NCBI GenBank assembly: GCA_947627375.1
Contig: CANQVR010000007.1
Location: 1 to 33,445, forward strand
Origin: an uncultured Bacilli bacterium
GTDB lineage: Bacteria > Bacillota_I > Bacilli_A > RF39 > UBA660
Direction: 5' to 3'
DNA length: 33,445 nucleotides
Position 1 is the stretch's first letter; the number at the start of each line of letters is the position of its first letter. Shown here one piece after another: positions 7,814-15,143 of this stretch. Made by a program: the position numbers and the translations under genes. Below the pieces are notes generated by a model. It was not told where the DNA came from. It saw only the letters and a list, made by a program, of their open reading frames with translations, and made no database searches.

Positions 7814-8755
7814 ATGAATTTTGATTTAAATTGGTTTTTATCTATACCAGGTATGTTGATTAGTGGTGGTGTTCTACTTTTAGTTATTGCTTTGATTATA
7901 TTCTTAGCAACGTCAAAGAAAAAAGATAAAACACCAAAAGCTAAACAAGATAAATCTATGAATAATGGAATGGTTGCAACTGCTGAACCAGCAGCACCTG
8001 TTGCAGAAATGACTACTCCACAAGGTCCAGCACCAATGGGAGATTTACCTCCTGTTATGGGAGAGGCTCCAGTACCTGCTGCTGTACCAACACCAGCGCC
8101 TATTCCTGAAGCTGGGGCACCTGCTATGGAAAACAATTCTATTAATGCGGTTAATAATTTAGATACGGTTATGAATCCAGAACCACCAGTTAATCCAGTT
8201 GGTGGAAATGTTAATATGCCAAGTGAGGCTGTAGGGCCAGTACCAGTTGAACCAGTACAACCAGAAGTATCAACACCAGTAGATGTTACACCTCCTGTAA
8301 CTCCAGCTGTCGATGTTCCTGTAGAACCAGCTCCTACACCAGCTGCGGCTCCAGTTAATCCAGTTACACCTGAGGTTCCTGCAACTCCTGAAGTTAACCC
8401 TGTAGTTGAAGAACCTAAACCAATTTATGGAGGAGCAAATCCTGCTGATTCCGTAACAGGAGTTACTCCTGCTGAACCAGCAGCACCACAAATTTATGGA
8501 GGAGCAGATCCACTTGAAAATACACAAACTTTAAATGTTGTAAATCCAGCACAACCAGCAGCTACTGTAGAAGCACCTCAGCCAACTGTTGTTCCTGAAG
8601 CTACAGTTAATCCTGTACCTACACCACCGACTGCACCTGAGGCACCTAGTATTGCTTCTACTCCAGTGCAACCAACTGCTCCACAAACAGGAATCCCTGT
8701 ACAAAATGTAGAAGCGACAGCTCCTTCTACAAATGTTGAAGTATTAAATATTTAA
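7814..8755 (+). CDS. Membrane-anchored Pro/Ala/Val-rich low-complexity protein
   Basis: A 313-residue protein with one N-terminal membrane segment (about residues 12-33: SIPGMLISGGVLLLVIALII), then a basic stop-transfer stretch SKKKDKTPKAK. About 260 residues rich in Pro, Ala, Val, Thr and Glu follow. The C-terminal part is extended and probably unstructured. PIYGGANPAD and QIYGGADPLE are a short internal repeat; the DNA AATTTATGGAGGAGCA occurs at both 8422-8437 and 8491-8506. The topology (which side the tail lies on) is not determined; a positive cluster after the membrane segment favours a cytoplasmic tail. It may be a spacer or scaffold protein. GGGAGAA precedes the ATG; promoter and terminator frame it as a single gene. 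I do not recognise a family. Confidence 0.7.
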   Translation: MNFDLNWFLSIPGMLISGGVLLLVIALIIFLATSKKKDKTPKAKQDKSMNNGMVATAEPAAPVAEMTTPQGPAPMGDLPPVMGEAPVPAAVPTPAPIPEAGAPAMENNSINAVNNLDTVMNPEPPVNPVGGNVNMPSEAVGPVPVEPVQPEVSTPVDVTPPVTPAVDVPVEPAPTPAAAPVNPVTPEVPATPEVNPVVEEPKPIYGGANPADSVTGVTPAEPAAPQIYGGADPLENTQTLNVVNPAQPAATVEAPQPTVVPEATVNPVPTPPTAPEAPSIASTPVQPTAPQTGIPVQNVEATAPSTNVEVLNI

Positions 8756-8785
8756 ACTGATATTTTATCAGTTTTTCTTTTTTTT
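8754..8785 (+). terminator. Terminator overlapping the stop of the Pro/Ala-rich gene
   Basis: AAACTGATA pairs with TATCAGTTT around a TTT loop, followed by a long T-rich tract. The left arm contains the last two bases of the TAA stop. Confidence 0.88.
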
Positions 8786-8810
8786 AATTATGACAAGTGT
8801 TACAATATTA

Positions 8811-8816
8811 TATAAT
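8811..8816 (+). promoter_or_regulatory. Possible -10 of the second DUF4190 gene
   Basis: TATAAT lies 29 bp before the start. An alternative extended -10, TGTTACAAT, lies at 8798-8806. The choice between them is open. Confidence 0.45.
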
Positions 8817-8845
8817 TCATATAAATAAAAAAGAGGAGTGGAAAT

Positions 8846-9082
8846 ATGACATTAAAGTATAGTAATTATGCAATAGTAGGTTTAGTATTAGGTATTTGTT
8901 CTTTAGTTTCATGGATAATACCTGTTATTGGTTATACGTGTTCTATTGTCGGTTTAGTTTTTTCTAGTGTCTCTTTAACAAGTGATTCTAGAGGTAAAGC
9001 AATAGCAGGTCTAATTTTAAATATTATCGGACTGTCTTTAGTAGTATCATTTACAGTAATTTGGTTAATTTTTTTTAGATAA
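8846..9082 (+). CDS. DUF4190-type small membrane protein
   Basis: A 78-residue protein with hydrophobic stretches at about residues 8-40 and 53-76. AIVGLVLGICSLVSW, SIVGLVFSSVSL and GKAIAGLILNIIGL match the DUF4190 pattern. It is a distant paralogue of the protein at 4629-4883. AGAGGAG precedes the ATG. No function is known. It lies just upstream of the metal-efflux operon, which has its own promoter, so no functional link is implied. Confidence 0.75.
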   Translation: MTLKYSNYAIVGLVLGICSLVSWIIPVIGYTCSIVGLVFSSVSLTSDSRGKAIAGLILNIIGLSLVVSFTVIWLIFFR

Positions 9083-9086
9083 TCTG

Positions 9087-9115
9087 TTGATATTTTTCTT
9101 TTTTTTGGATACAAT
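9087..9115 (+). promoter_or_regulatory. Promoter of the metal-efflux operon
   Basis: TTGATA (9087-9092), a 17 bp spacer and TACAAT (9110-9115). The expected transcription start falls at the left edge of the operator. Confidence 0.8.
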
Positions 9116-9120
9116 ATGAA

Positions 9121-9142
9121 TATATGAACAATCATTCATATA
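9121..9142 (+). promoter_or_regulatory. ArsR/SmtB-type operator
   Basis: TATATGAA and TTCATATA are perfect 8 bp inverted arms separated by CAATCA. The core TGAACAATCATTCA closely follows the SmtB/CzrA operator pattern. It sits immediately downstream of the promoter and directly before the arsR-type gene, so autorepression relieved by Zn or Cd is the natural reading. Confidence 0.85.
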
Positions 9143-9158
9143 AGATAGGAGTTATGTT

Positions 9159-9461
9159 ATGGAAGAAGATTTTTTAAAAGAGTTATCTGAATTTTATAAA
9201 GTGTTTGGAGATATTACTAGACTTAAAATACTTAAAGTTTTATTAAAAAAAGAACATACTGTAACAGAAATTGCTAAAGAATTAAATGTAAGTCAATCAG
9301 CTATTTCTCATCAACTTAGATTGCTTAGAAATTTAAATTTAGTAAAGACTAAAAAAATTGGGCAAAATGTTTTATATAGTATAAGTGATGAACATGTTAA
9401 AGTAATACTTGAATATGGAAGTATACATATTAAAGAAAAGGAGGTATCTTATGAAGATTAA
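9159..9461 (+). CDS. ArsR/SmtB-family metal-responsive repressor
   Basis: A 100-residue winged-helix repressor. FGDITRLKILKVLL and the recognition helix NVSQSAISHQLRLLRNLNLV are typical of the CzrA/SmtB/CadC group. The C-terminal helix carries D-H and H-E residues (SDEHVKVILEYGSIHIKEKE), a plausible alpha-5 zinc site; there is no N-terminal cysteine pair as in CadC. It should repress its own operon by binding the palindrome at 9121-9142 and release it when loaded with Zn or Cd. AGGAG precedes the ATG at 9159. It overlaps the ATPase gene by 11 bp. Confidence 0.9.
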   Translation: MEEDFLKELSEFYKVFGDITRLKILKVLLKKEHTVTEIAKELNVSQSAISHQLRLLRNLNLVKTKKIGQNVLYSISDEHVKVILEYGSIHIKEKEVSYED

Positions 9462-11277
9462 TTCTTTATTATTAAGAATTGTTATTAGTACATTACTTTT
9501 TATATTATCTTTCTTTTTCCAAGAATATAAAGATATTTATTTTATAATTTTATTAGTTAGTTATTTACTTGTTTGCTTTGAAATGTATAAAGAATGTTTT
9601 TTACATATATTAAAGAAAGATTTTTTTGATGAAAATTTACTTATGATACTCGCAACGTTAGGAGCTTTCTTTATTGGAAAGTATCAAGAAGGAGTTATGG
9701 TTATTTTACTTTTTCAAATAGGTGAATACTTATCTGATCTTGCAGTCGATAGAAGTCGTGATGCGATTATTAAAACAATGGATTTAAGAAGTGATTACGC
9801 TAATATTAAAAGAGTGAGAAAAGTAGAAAAGATTGCGGCTGATAAAGTTAATGTTGGTGATATTATAGTAATTAAACCGGGTGAAAAAATACCACTGGAT
9901 GGAGTTGTTGTCAAAGGTGAAAGTTATTTGGATACTTCTTCTTTAACTGGGGAGAGTATGCCTAAATATGTTAGTATAGATGATTTAGTACTTTCTGGTT
10001 CGATTAATAATAATGGTTTACTAGAAGTGAGGGTTTCTAAAAAATTTGAAGATAGTACTGCTTCTAAAATAATTTCATTAATAGAAAACTCTAATGAGAA
10101 AAAAACTAAAACTGAAAAATTTATCACCAAGTTTTGTAAAATCTATACGCCTATTGTCGTTTTAAGTGCTTTTTTGATTACAGTTATACCAACTATTTTA
10201 GGTTATGATTTCAATACTTATCTTTATAGATCTTTAGTGTTTTTAGTTATTTCTTGTCCTTGTGCTTTAGTTATTTCTGTACCTCTTGGCTTTTTCTTAG
10301 GAATTGGTCGTGCGAGTAGAGAAGGTGTAATTGTTAAAGGTACTAATGAACTTGATATGCTTACCAATATTCGTACGGTTGTCCTTGATAAGACTGGTAC
10401 TGTAACGTATGGTAAAGCTGTTGTTAGTCACATTGAAAGTCTAACTTTGAGTGAAGATAGATTTTTGGAATTGGTAGCTTTGACAGAACATTTTTCTATT
10501 CATCCAATCGGTCGTGCGATAAAAGATAAATATGGAAAGATAATCGATGAAAGAAGAATAGATGAATTTGAAGATTTTCCTGGTAAAGGAGTAAAAGCTT
10601 TGATCGATAAAAAGGAAGTATTGGTTGGTAAAAGAGAATTTTTGGAAAGTTATGGCGTAGTCGTACCAGATGTTTCTCGTATTGGAACGATTGTTTATGC
10701 AGCAATTGAAAATAAATATTTAGGATATATTGTCATCGAAGATGAGATAAAAAAAGAATCATATAGTTTTGTAAAAAATGCCAAGAGTGTGGGAATAGAT
10801 AATATTTTAATGTTGTCAGGAGATAATGAAGAAATAGTTAGTGATGTTTGTGCTAAAGTGGGGATAGAGCAGTATTATGGTAATTTACTACCTATGGATA
10901 AATTGAATAAGGTTAAAGAAATAAAGAAGAATAGTTTTACAGCATTCGTCGGAGATGGAGTAAATGATGCACCAGTTATAAAAATGTCTGATATTGGTAT
11001 TTCGATGGGTGGTATTGGTAGTGATGCTGCCATTGAAGCAAGTGATATAGTATTATTAAAAGATAATTTAAATAAGATAATTGATACTATTAAGATATCT
11101 TATCTTACAAAAAGAGTAGTTATTTACAATATTTTCTTTGCTTTAATAGTGAAATTTGTAGTATTATTTCTAGGAGTTTTTGGTATCACTAGTGTTTGGG
11201 CTGCTGTCTTTGCAGATGTTGGTGTTACCTTAATTGCAATTTTGAATACATTTATAATTTTGAAAAAGAAAATATAA
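9451..11277 (+). CDS. cadA: P1B-type zinc/cadmium exporting ATPase
   Basis: A 608-residue heavy-metal P-type ATPase. Motifs in order: TGE at 166-168, the transmembrane metal site CPC at 269-271, the phosphorylated Asp D313 in DKTGTVT, the HP dipeptide at 351-352, and GDGVNDAP at 501-508. The last helix contains ADVGVTLIAILN with its Asp, typical of the P1B-2 (Zn/Cd/Pb) class rather than the copper class. The usual N-terminal heavy-metal-binding domain is absent; the protein starts directly with membrane helices. AAGGAGG precedes ATG 9451; an upstream in-frame ATG at 9409 lies inside the repressor gene and has no ribosome site. It is co-transcribed with the ArsR-type repressor. The gene symbol is by function; zntA would serve equally. 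Confidence 0.9.
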   Translation: MKINSLLLRIVISTLLFILSFFFQEYKDIYFIILLVSYLLVCFEMYKECFLHILKKDFFDENLLMILATLGAFFIGKYQEGVMVILLFQIGEYLSDLAVDRSRDAIIKTMDLRSDYANIKRVRKVEKIAADKVNVGDIIVIKPGEKIPLDGVVVKGESYLDTSSLTGESMPKYVSIDDLVLSGSINNNGLLEVRVSKKFEDSTASKIISLIENSNEKKTKTEKFITKFCKIYTPIVVLSAFLITVIPTILGYDFNTYLYRSLVFLVISCPCALVISVPLGFFLGIGRASREGVIVKGTNELDMLTNIRTVVLDKTGTVTYGKAVVSHIESLTLSEDRFLELVALTEHFSIHPIGRAIKDKYGKIIDERRIDEFEDFPGKGVKALIDKKEVLVGKREFLESYGVVVPDVSRIGTIVYAAIENKYLGYIVIEDEIKKESYSFVKNAKSVGIDNILMLSGDNEEIVSDVCAKVGIEQYYGNLLPMDKLNKVKEIKKNSFTAFVGDGVNDAPVIKMSDIGISMGGIGSDAAIEASDIVLLKDNLNKIIDTIKISYLTKRVVIYNIFFALIVKFVVLFLGVFGITSVWAAVFADVGVTLIAILNTFIILKKKI

Positions 11278-11342
11278 AAATAGTTCTTTTCTTTTAAAAA
11301 CTTCATATAGTTAAGTGTATAGAAAGAGAGGAATTCATATAT

Positions 11343-11603
11343 ATGGAAACATTAAAAGTTAGTAGTAAATCTAACCCAAACAGTGTCGCAGGAGCTCTTG
11401 CGAATGTATTTAGAGAAAAAGGAACGGTAGAAATCCAAGCAATAGGTGCTGGAGCGCTTAATCAAGCTATAAAGGCTGTTATTATTTGTAGAGGATTTGT
11501 CGCACCATCTGGAAAAAATTTAATATGTATTCCGGCATTTACTGATATAGCTATCGAAGGTGAAGAAAGGACAGCTATTAAACTTATTATCGAAGCAAAA
11601 TAA
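11343..11603 (+). CDS. spoVS: Stage V sporulation protein S
   Basis: An 86-residue protein matching SpoVS along its whole length: METLKVSSKSNPNSVAGALA, then EIQAIGAGALNQAIKA and RGFVAPSGKNLICIPAFTDI. SpoVS is a small Alba-like-fold protein that affects sporulation and septation in Bacillus, and it is also kept in non-sporulating relatives. Its presence alone does not prove that the organism sporulates, and no other sporulation gene is in the window. AGAGAGG lies upstream of the ATG. Its stop is embedded in a terminator hairpin. Confidence 0.95.
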   Translation: METLKVSSKSNPNSVAGALANVFREKGTVEIQAIGAGALNQAIKAVIICRGFVAPSGKNLICIPAFTDIAIEGEERTAIKLIIEAK

Positions 11604-11622
11604 TTTGCTTTTTTCTTTTTCT
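11593..11622 (+). terminator. Terminator of spoVS
   Basis: AAGCAAA pairs with TTTGCTT around ATAA (which contains the stop), followed by TTTTCTTTTT. Confidence 0.85.
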
Positions 11623-11657
11623 ATGATAAAATTTTATTATAGGAAGTGAAGTATAAT

Positions 11658-12398
11658 ATGAAAAAGAAATATATTATAAGAATTATAATTTTTATAGTAA
11701 TAATAATTTTAGCGATAGTCTATTATATAGGAGGTTTTTTCTATAGAGATCATTGTAACAAAAATGGACTTGTTAGATGGACTTCTAATACAAAAAATGC
11801 ATTATGTGATTTTGGAGATAACATTTATCCTCAAGAAGAAAGTAAACAGTGGAAACCTATAATATATTTATATCCAAAACAAGAAGAAAAATTAACTATT
11901 AAATTAGGATATCCTAAAAGCATAACTACATCATATCCAAAATATGAAGATAGTTGGAATGTTATTGCGTATCCTAATGGTGACTTAATAGATTTAAAGA
12001 CAAATCAAAAATTATATGCTCTATATTATGAAAATAAATCTAATTATAATTTTCAAGAAAGAGAAGAGGGTTTTGTTATTAAAGGAGAAGACACAATAGA
12101 TTTTCTAGAAGAAAAACTATCTATACTTGGACTAAACTATAAAGAAAGAGAAGAGTTTATTGTATATTGGTTACCTAAATTAGAAAAGAATAAATATAAT
12201 TACATACGTTTTGCAACTATAGATGAACAAAATCAAAGTATGCCACTAGAATTATCAAAAGAACCAGATACTTTAATTAGAGTTATGATGACATACAAGC
12301 CATTAGACAAACCAAAAAAAGTAAAAGAGCAAAAATTAGATTCACCAAAGAGAAAAGGATTTATAGTAGTTGAATGGGGTGGAACAACGATAAATTAG
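11658..12398 (+). CDS. Membrane-anchored protein of unknown function
   Basis: A 246-residue protein with one N-terminal membrane helix (about residues 4-26) and an extracellular domain. KPIIYLYPKQEEKLTIKLGYPKS and SWNVIAYPNGDL suggest a beta-rich domain; similar proteins are annotated only as hypothetical in Firmicutes. Near the C-terminus, RKGFIVVEWGG resembles a final strand. Two cysteines (in DHCNKNG and NALCDFG) near the membrane could form a disulfide. I place the start at the ATG at 11658, with AGGAAGTGA upstream; a GTG at 11646 lies within that site. The function is not known. Confidence 0.7.
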   Translation: MKKKYIIRIIIFIVIIILAIVYYIGGFFYRDHCNKNGLVRWTSNTKNALCDFGDNIYPQEESKQWKPIIYLYPKQEEKLTIKLGYPKSITTSYPKYEDSWNVIAYPNGDLIDLKTNQKLYALYYENKSNYNFQEREEGFVIKGEDTIDFLEEKLSILGLNYKEREEFIVYWLPKLEKNKYNYIRFATIDEQNQSMPLELSKEPDTLIRVMMTYKPLDKPKKVKEQKLDSPKRKGFIVVEWGGTTIN

Positions 12399-12445
12399 AT
12401 TAAAATAATTGTATAAATAAAATTACCGATATTATATAAAAGTAT

Positions 12446-12474
12446 TGATAATTTTAAAAAAATTGCATATACTA
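12446..12474 (+). promoter_or_regulatory. Promoter of the serine T-box operon
   Basis: TTGATA (12446-12451), a 17 bp spacer and TATACT (12469-12474). Transcription should begin near 12481, just before the T-box leader. Confidence 0.85.
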
Positions 12475-12490
12475 TAAACAAATCGATAAT

Positions 12491-12668
12491 TAGAGATAAT
12501 AATAAGACCTTTTATTCAAAGAGAATTCGTGGTTGGTGGAAACGATAATAAAAACTTATTTATCTACTCTATAGATGAAGTTTATACTTCCGGTTATACC
12601 GTTATCTAATTAAGTTAATAAAGGATGGTACCGTGCATATGCACTCCTTGGTATTATCCTTTTTTTTT
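12491..12668 (+). ncRNA. T-box leader, serine-specific
   Basis: Stem I base TAGAG (12491-12495) pairs with CTCTA (12567-12571), and ATAAG (12502-12506) pairs with CTTAT (12555-12559). The internal loop TTATCTA on the 3' side presents UCU (12563-12565), a serine codon, as specifier. The stem I head carries AGAG...GGTTGGTGGAAACG. The T-box sequence TGGTACCGTG is at 12626-12635. Uncharged tRNA-Ser should favour the antiterminator and switch on the dipeptidase and serS. The specifier matches the downstream serS, which supports the assignment. Confidence 0.93.
12621..12668 (+). terminator. Regulated terminator of the T-box
   Basis: AAGGATGGTACC (12621-12632) pairs over 12 positions (two G-U) with GGTATTATCCTT (12650-12661), followed by eight T. 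It competes with the antiterminator, which uses the T-box bases within the left arm. Confidence 0.9.
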
Positions 12669-12685
12669 GGGAAAGGAAAGATATT

Positions 12686-13615
12686 ATGATAGATACACAT
12701 TATGATTTATTATCAATATTATATTTACAATATTTAAAGAAGGATTTTTCTTATATTGAAAAAATAAAAAATTATTTTAATGAAGATAATGTTAAAGGAG
12801 TAATTGCTAATCTTTATTTTATGAGTGAAAAAGAAATGAGGGATGAATTAAGTCAATTTTATTTTACTGGAGAAATATCTGTTGTAGATATGTTTAAAAA
12901 GGCAGTTTCTTTATATAAAGAAAAGATTGGTTTACAAGAAGTACTTTTTAGTATTGAAGGATGTGATTATATTAAGGATGAAAATGAGTTAAAAGAACTT
13001 TATAATCTTGGCCTTAGAAATATTTTACTTGTTTGGAATAATCCTAATAAATATGGATCGGGTAATAGAAGTGAAAAGGGACTTACTGATTTAGGACGTA
13101 GTTTTATAAAATGTGCTATTGATTTAGGTATTTCGATTGATTTATCACATATGAATAAAAATACTTTTTGGGATACTATTGAGTTAATTAAAGAAGAAAG
13201 AGAAAAAGGAAAAGATGTTAAAGTTATTGTAAGTCATTCTAATTGTTATGAATTATGTCCTGTACCGAGAAACTTAGATGATGATCAAATAAGAGCTGTA
13301 AAAGAAGTGGATGGGATAATGTCTTTAGTTTCTTTTGGACCTTTTGTAGATCAAAATGAGATTGATAAAGAAATACTTATGGATAAATATGTTGAACATA
13401 TTAGACATGCAGTAGCTATTTTAGGGATAGATAAAGTCTCGGTTGCAACTGATGATATGAATTTTACAGAGTTTTTAAATGAACCTAAAGAAGAAAGAAA
13501 TATATTTGATTATAAAAATGTAAAAAATACTCTCGAAAAAAAGTTAGAAAAATATTATAATAAAGAAGAAGTTGAAAAGATTTTATATAAAAATGTAGAA
13601 AATAAACTATTTTAG
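12686..13615 (+). CDS. Membrane dipeptidase-like peptidase (M19 family)
   Basis: A 309-residue TIM-barrel metalloenzyme of the renal dipeptidase family. The metal ligands are visible: H5-x-D7 at the N-terminus (IDTHYDLL), E91 in SIEGCD, H155 in DLSHMN and H184 in VSHSN, plus an Asp near VATDDMNF. Members cleave dipeptides, including those with C-terminal D-residues. There is no signal peptide, so it is probably cytosolic. It is the first gene after the serine T-box and lies 12 bp from serS, so it should be induced when serine is short. An inferred role is release of serine from imported dipeptides. GGAAAGG precedes the ATG. Confidence 0.88.
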   Translation: MIDTHYDLLSILYLQYLKKDFSYIEKIKNYFNEDNVKGVIANLYFMSEKEMRDELSQFYFTGEISVVDMFKKAVSLYKEKIGLQEVLFSIEGCDYIKDENELKELYNLGLRNILLVWNNPNKYGSGNRSEKGLTDLGRSFIKCAIDLGISIDLSHMNKNTFWDTIELIKEEREKGKDVKVIVSHSNCYELCPVPRNLDDDQIRAVKEVDGIMSLVSFGPFVDQNEIDKEILMDKYVEHIRHAVAILGIDKVSVATDDMNFTEFLNEPKEERNIFDYKNVKNTLEKKLEKYYNKEEVEKILYKNVENKLF

Positions 13616-13627
13616 GAGGTAGTAAAA

Positions 13628-14929
13628 ATGATAGATATAAAATTGATAAGAGAAAATAGTGATTTAGTTAAGGAAAATATTAAAAAGAAATTTCAAGATG
13701 AAAAGGTACCATTGGTTGATGAAGTTAAAGAACTTGATGAAAAAGTTCGTACAGTAAAACTTGAAGGAGATAATCTTAGAAGCGAAAGAAATAAAAAGAG
13801 TGCAGATATTGGATTGATGTTTCGTGAAGGTAAGAAAAGTGATGCTGAAGCGTTGAAAGAGGAAGTAAAAGTTATTAATGAAAAGTTAGTTAGCCTAGAA
13901 GAAGAGGAAGATAAATTAAATAAAAAGATTAAAGAGATTATGATGAGTATTCCAAATATCATTGCAAGTGATGTGCCAATTGGTAAAGATGATAGTGAAA
14001 ATGTGGAACTTGAACGTTTTGGAGAAGCAGTTGTTCCTCTTTTTGAAGTTCCATATCATGTTGATATTATGGAAAAATTAAATGGAATAGATTTAGATTC
14101 TGCAAGAGTAGTATCAGGTAATGGATTTTATTATTTAACAGGAGATATTGCTAGACTTCATTCTGCACTTTTAACATACGCTAGAGACTTTATGATAAAG
14201 AAAGGTTTTACTTATTGTATTCCACCTTATATGATTAGAAGTAATGCAGTTGATGGTGTTATGAGTTTTGAAGAAAAAGAAAATATGATGTATAAAATAG
14301 AAGGAGAAGATTTATATTTAATTGGCACTAGTGAACATTCTATGATTGCCAAGTTTAAAGATAAGATTTTAGATGTAGATAACTTACCTTATACGATGAC
14401 ATCATATTCACCATGTTTTAGAAAAGAAGTTGGGGCACACGGAATAGAAGAACGTGGAGTTTATAGAATACATCAATTTGAAAAACAAGAAATGGTTGTT
14501 GTATGTCATCCTGATGAGTCTGAGGATTGGTATGAAAAAATGTGGAAATATACTGTTGAATTATTTAGAACACTTGATATTCCAGTTAGAACACTTGAAT
14601 GTTGTAGTGGAGATCTTGCTGATTTAAAATATAAAAGTGTCGATGTTGAGGCATGGAGTCCAAGACAAAAGAAATATTTTGAAGTTGGAAGTTGTTCTAA
14701 TTTAACTGATGCTCAAGCAAGACGTCTCGGTATTAGAATTAATGATAATGGAAATAAATATTTTGCTCATACACTTAATAATACAGTAATCGCACCACCT
14801 AGAATGTTAATTGCCTTTTTAGAAAATAATTTACAAGAAGATGGAAGTATAAAAATACCAACAGTATTACAGTCATATATGGGTGGAGAAGAAATAATAG
14901 AAGTTCCTAAAAATAGTAAAAATAAATAG
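13628..14929 (+). CDS. serS: Seryl-tRNA synthetase
   Basis: A 433-residue class II synthetase. Residues about 30-105 form the charged coiled-coil arm that holds tRNA-Ser. The catalytic domain has GTSEHSMIAKF, motif 2 CFRKEVGAHGIEERGVYRIH followed by QFEKQEM, and motif 3 HTLNNTVIAPPRMLIAFLEN. The LNNT..APPR form of motif 3 and ECCSGDLADLK are those of a SerRS subgroup common in Clostridia and related uncultured Firmicutes, rather than the Bacillus form. It attaches serine to tRNA-Ser. It is controlled by the upstream UCU-specific T-box and translated from a strong AGGAGG site. Confidence 0.96.
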   Translation: MIDIKLIRENSDLVKENIKKKFQDEKVPLVDEVKELDEKVRTVKLEGDNLRSERNKKSADIGLMFREGKKSDAEALKEEVKVINEKLVSLEEEEDKLNKKIKEIMMSIPNIIASDVPIGKDDSENVELERFGEAVVPLFEVPYHVDIMEKLNGIDLDSARVVSGNGFYYLTGDIARLHSALLTYARDFMIKKGFTYCIPPYMIRSNAVDGVMSFEEKENMMYKIEGEDLYLIGTSEHSMIAKFKDKILDVDNLPYTMTSYSPCFRKEVGAHGIEERGVYRIHQFEKQEMVVVCHPDESEDWYEKMWKYTVELFRTLDIPVRTLECCSGDLADLKYKSVDVEAWSPRQKKYFEVGSCSNLTDAQARRLGIRINDNGNKYFAHTLNNTVIAPPRMLIAFLENNLQEDGSIKIPTVLQSYMGGEEIIEVPKNSKNK

Positions 14930-14944
14930 TTAAAGTTTTATACG

Positions 14945-14967
14945 CGAGGAGAAAATCCTCGTTTTTT
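14945..14967 (+). terminator. Terminator of serS
   Basis: CGAGGA pairs with TCCTCG around GAAAA, followed by TTTTTT. Confidence 0.93.
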
Positions 14968-15008
14968 GTTGTCTTGTAATTAGATTAGAATATGATAAAT
15001 AGTTCAAA

Positions 15009-15042
15009 ATAATAGTATAAATACTTGTAACAAAACTATTAT
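15009..15042. repeat. Inverted repeat in the serS-ankyrin intergenic region
   Basis: ATAATAGT (15009-15016) and ACTATTAT (15035-15042) are perfect 8 bp inverted arms 18 bp apart, just upstream of a spare TATAAT at 15051-15056. It may be an operator or merely AT-rich chance; there is no other evidence. Confidence 0.35.
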
Positions 15043-15080
15043 ATTTAACATATAATAGGGTGAGGAAAGTGTTGCTTTTC

Positions 15081-15109
15081 TTGACAAAATAAGGTTTTTG
15101 TGGTAGAAT
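15081..15109 (+). promoter_or_regulatory. Promoter of the ankyrin-like gene
   Basis: A consensus TTGACA (15081-15086), a 17 bp spacer and TAGAAT (15104-15109) preceded by TGG. One of the strongest promoters in the window. Confidence 0.88.
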
Positions 15110-15143
15110 ATTAAGCCATCACAAGAAATTAGAGGTGTTAATT

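Noticed and set aside
7777-8136. Minus-strand 119-residue Gly/Ala-rich frame
   Set aside because: Also a reverse shadow of the Pro/Ala-rich gene, and it crosses that gene's promoter and start.
8270-8527. Minus-strand 85-residue Cys/Arg/Trp-rich frame
   Set aside because: Shadow of the Pro/Ala-rich gene: the odd composition is the reverse complement of CCA/GTT/GCA codons. It has no ribosome site.
10496-10705. Minus-strand frame inside the cation ATPase gene
   Set aside because: The opposite strand encodes the conserved ATPase nucleotide-binding region; no ribosome site.
13693-13962. Minus-strand 89-residue Ser-rich frame inside serS
   Set aside because: Reverse of the Lys/Glu-rich coiled-coil arm of SerRS; no start signals.
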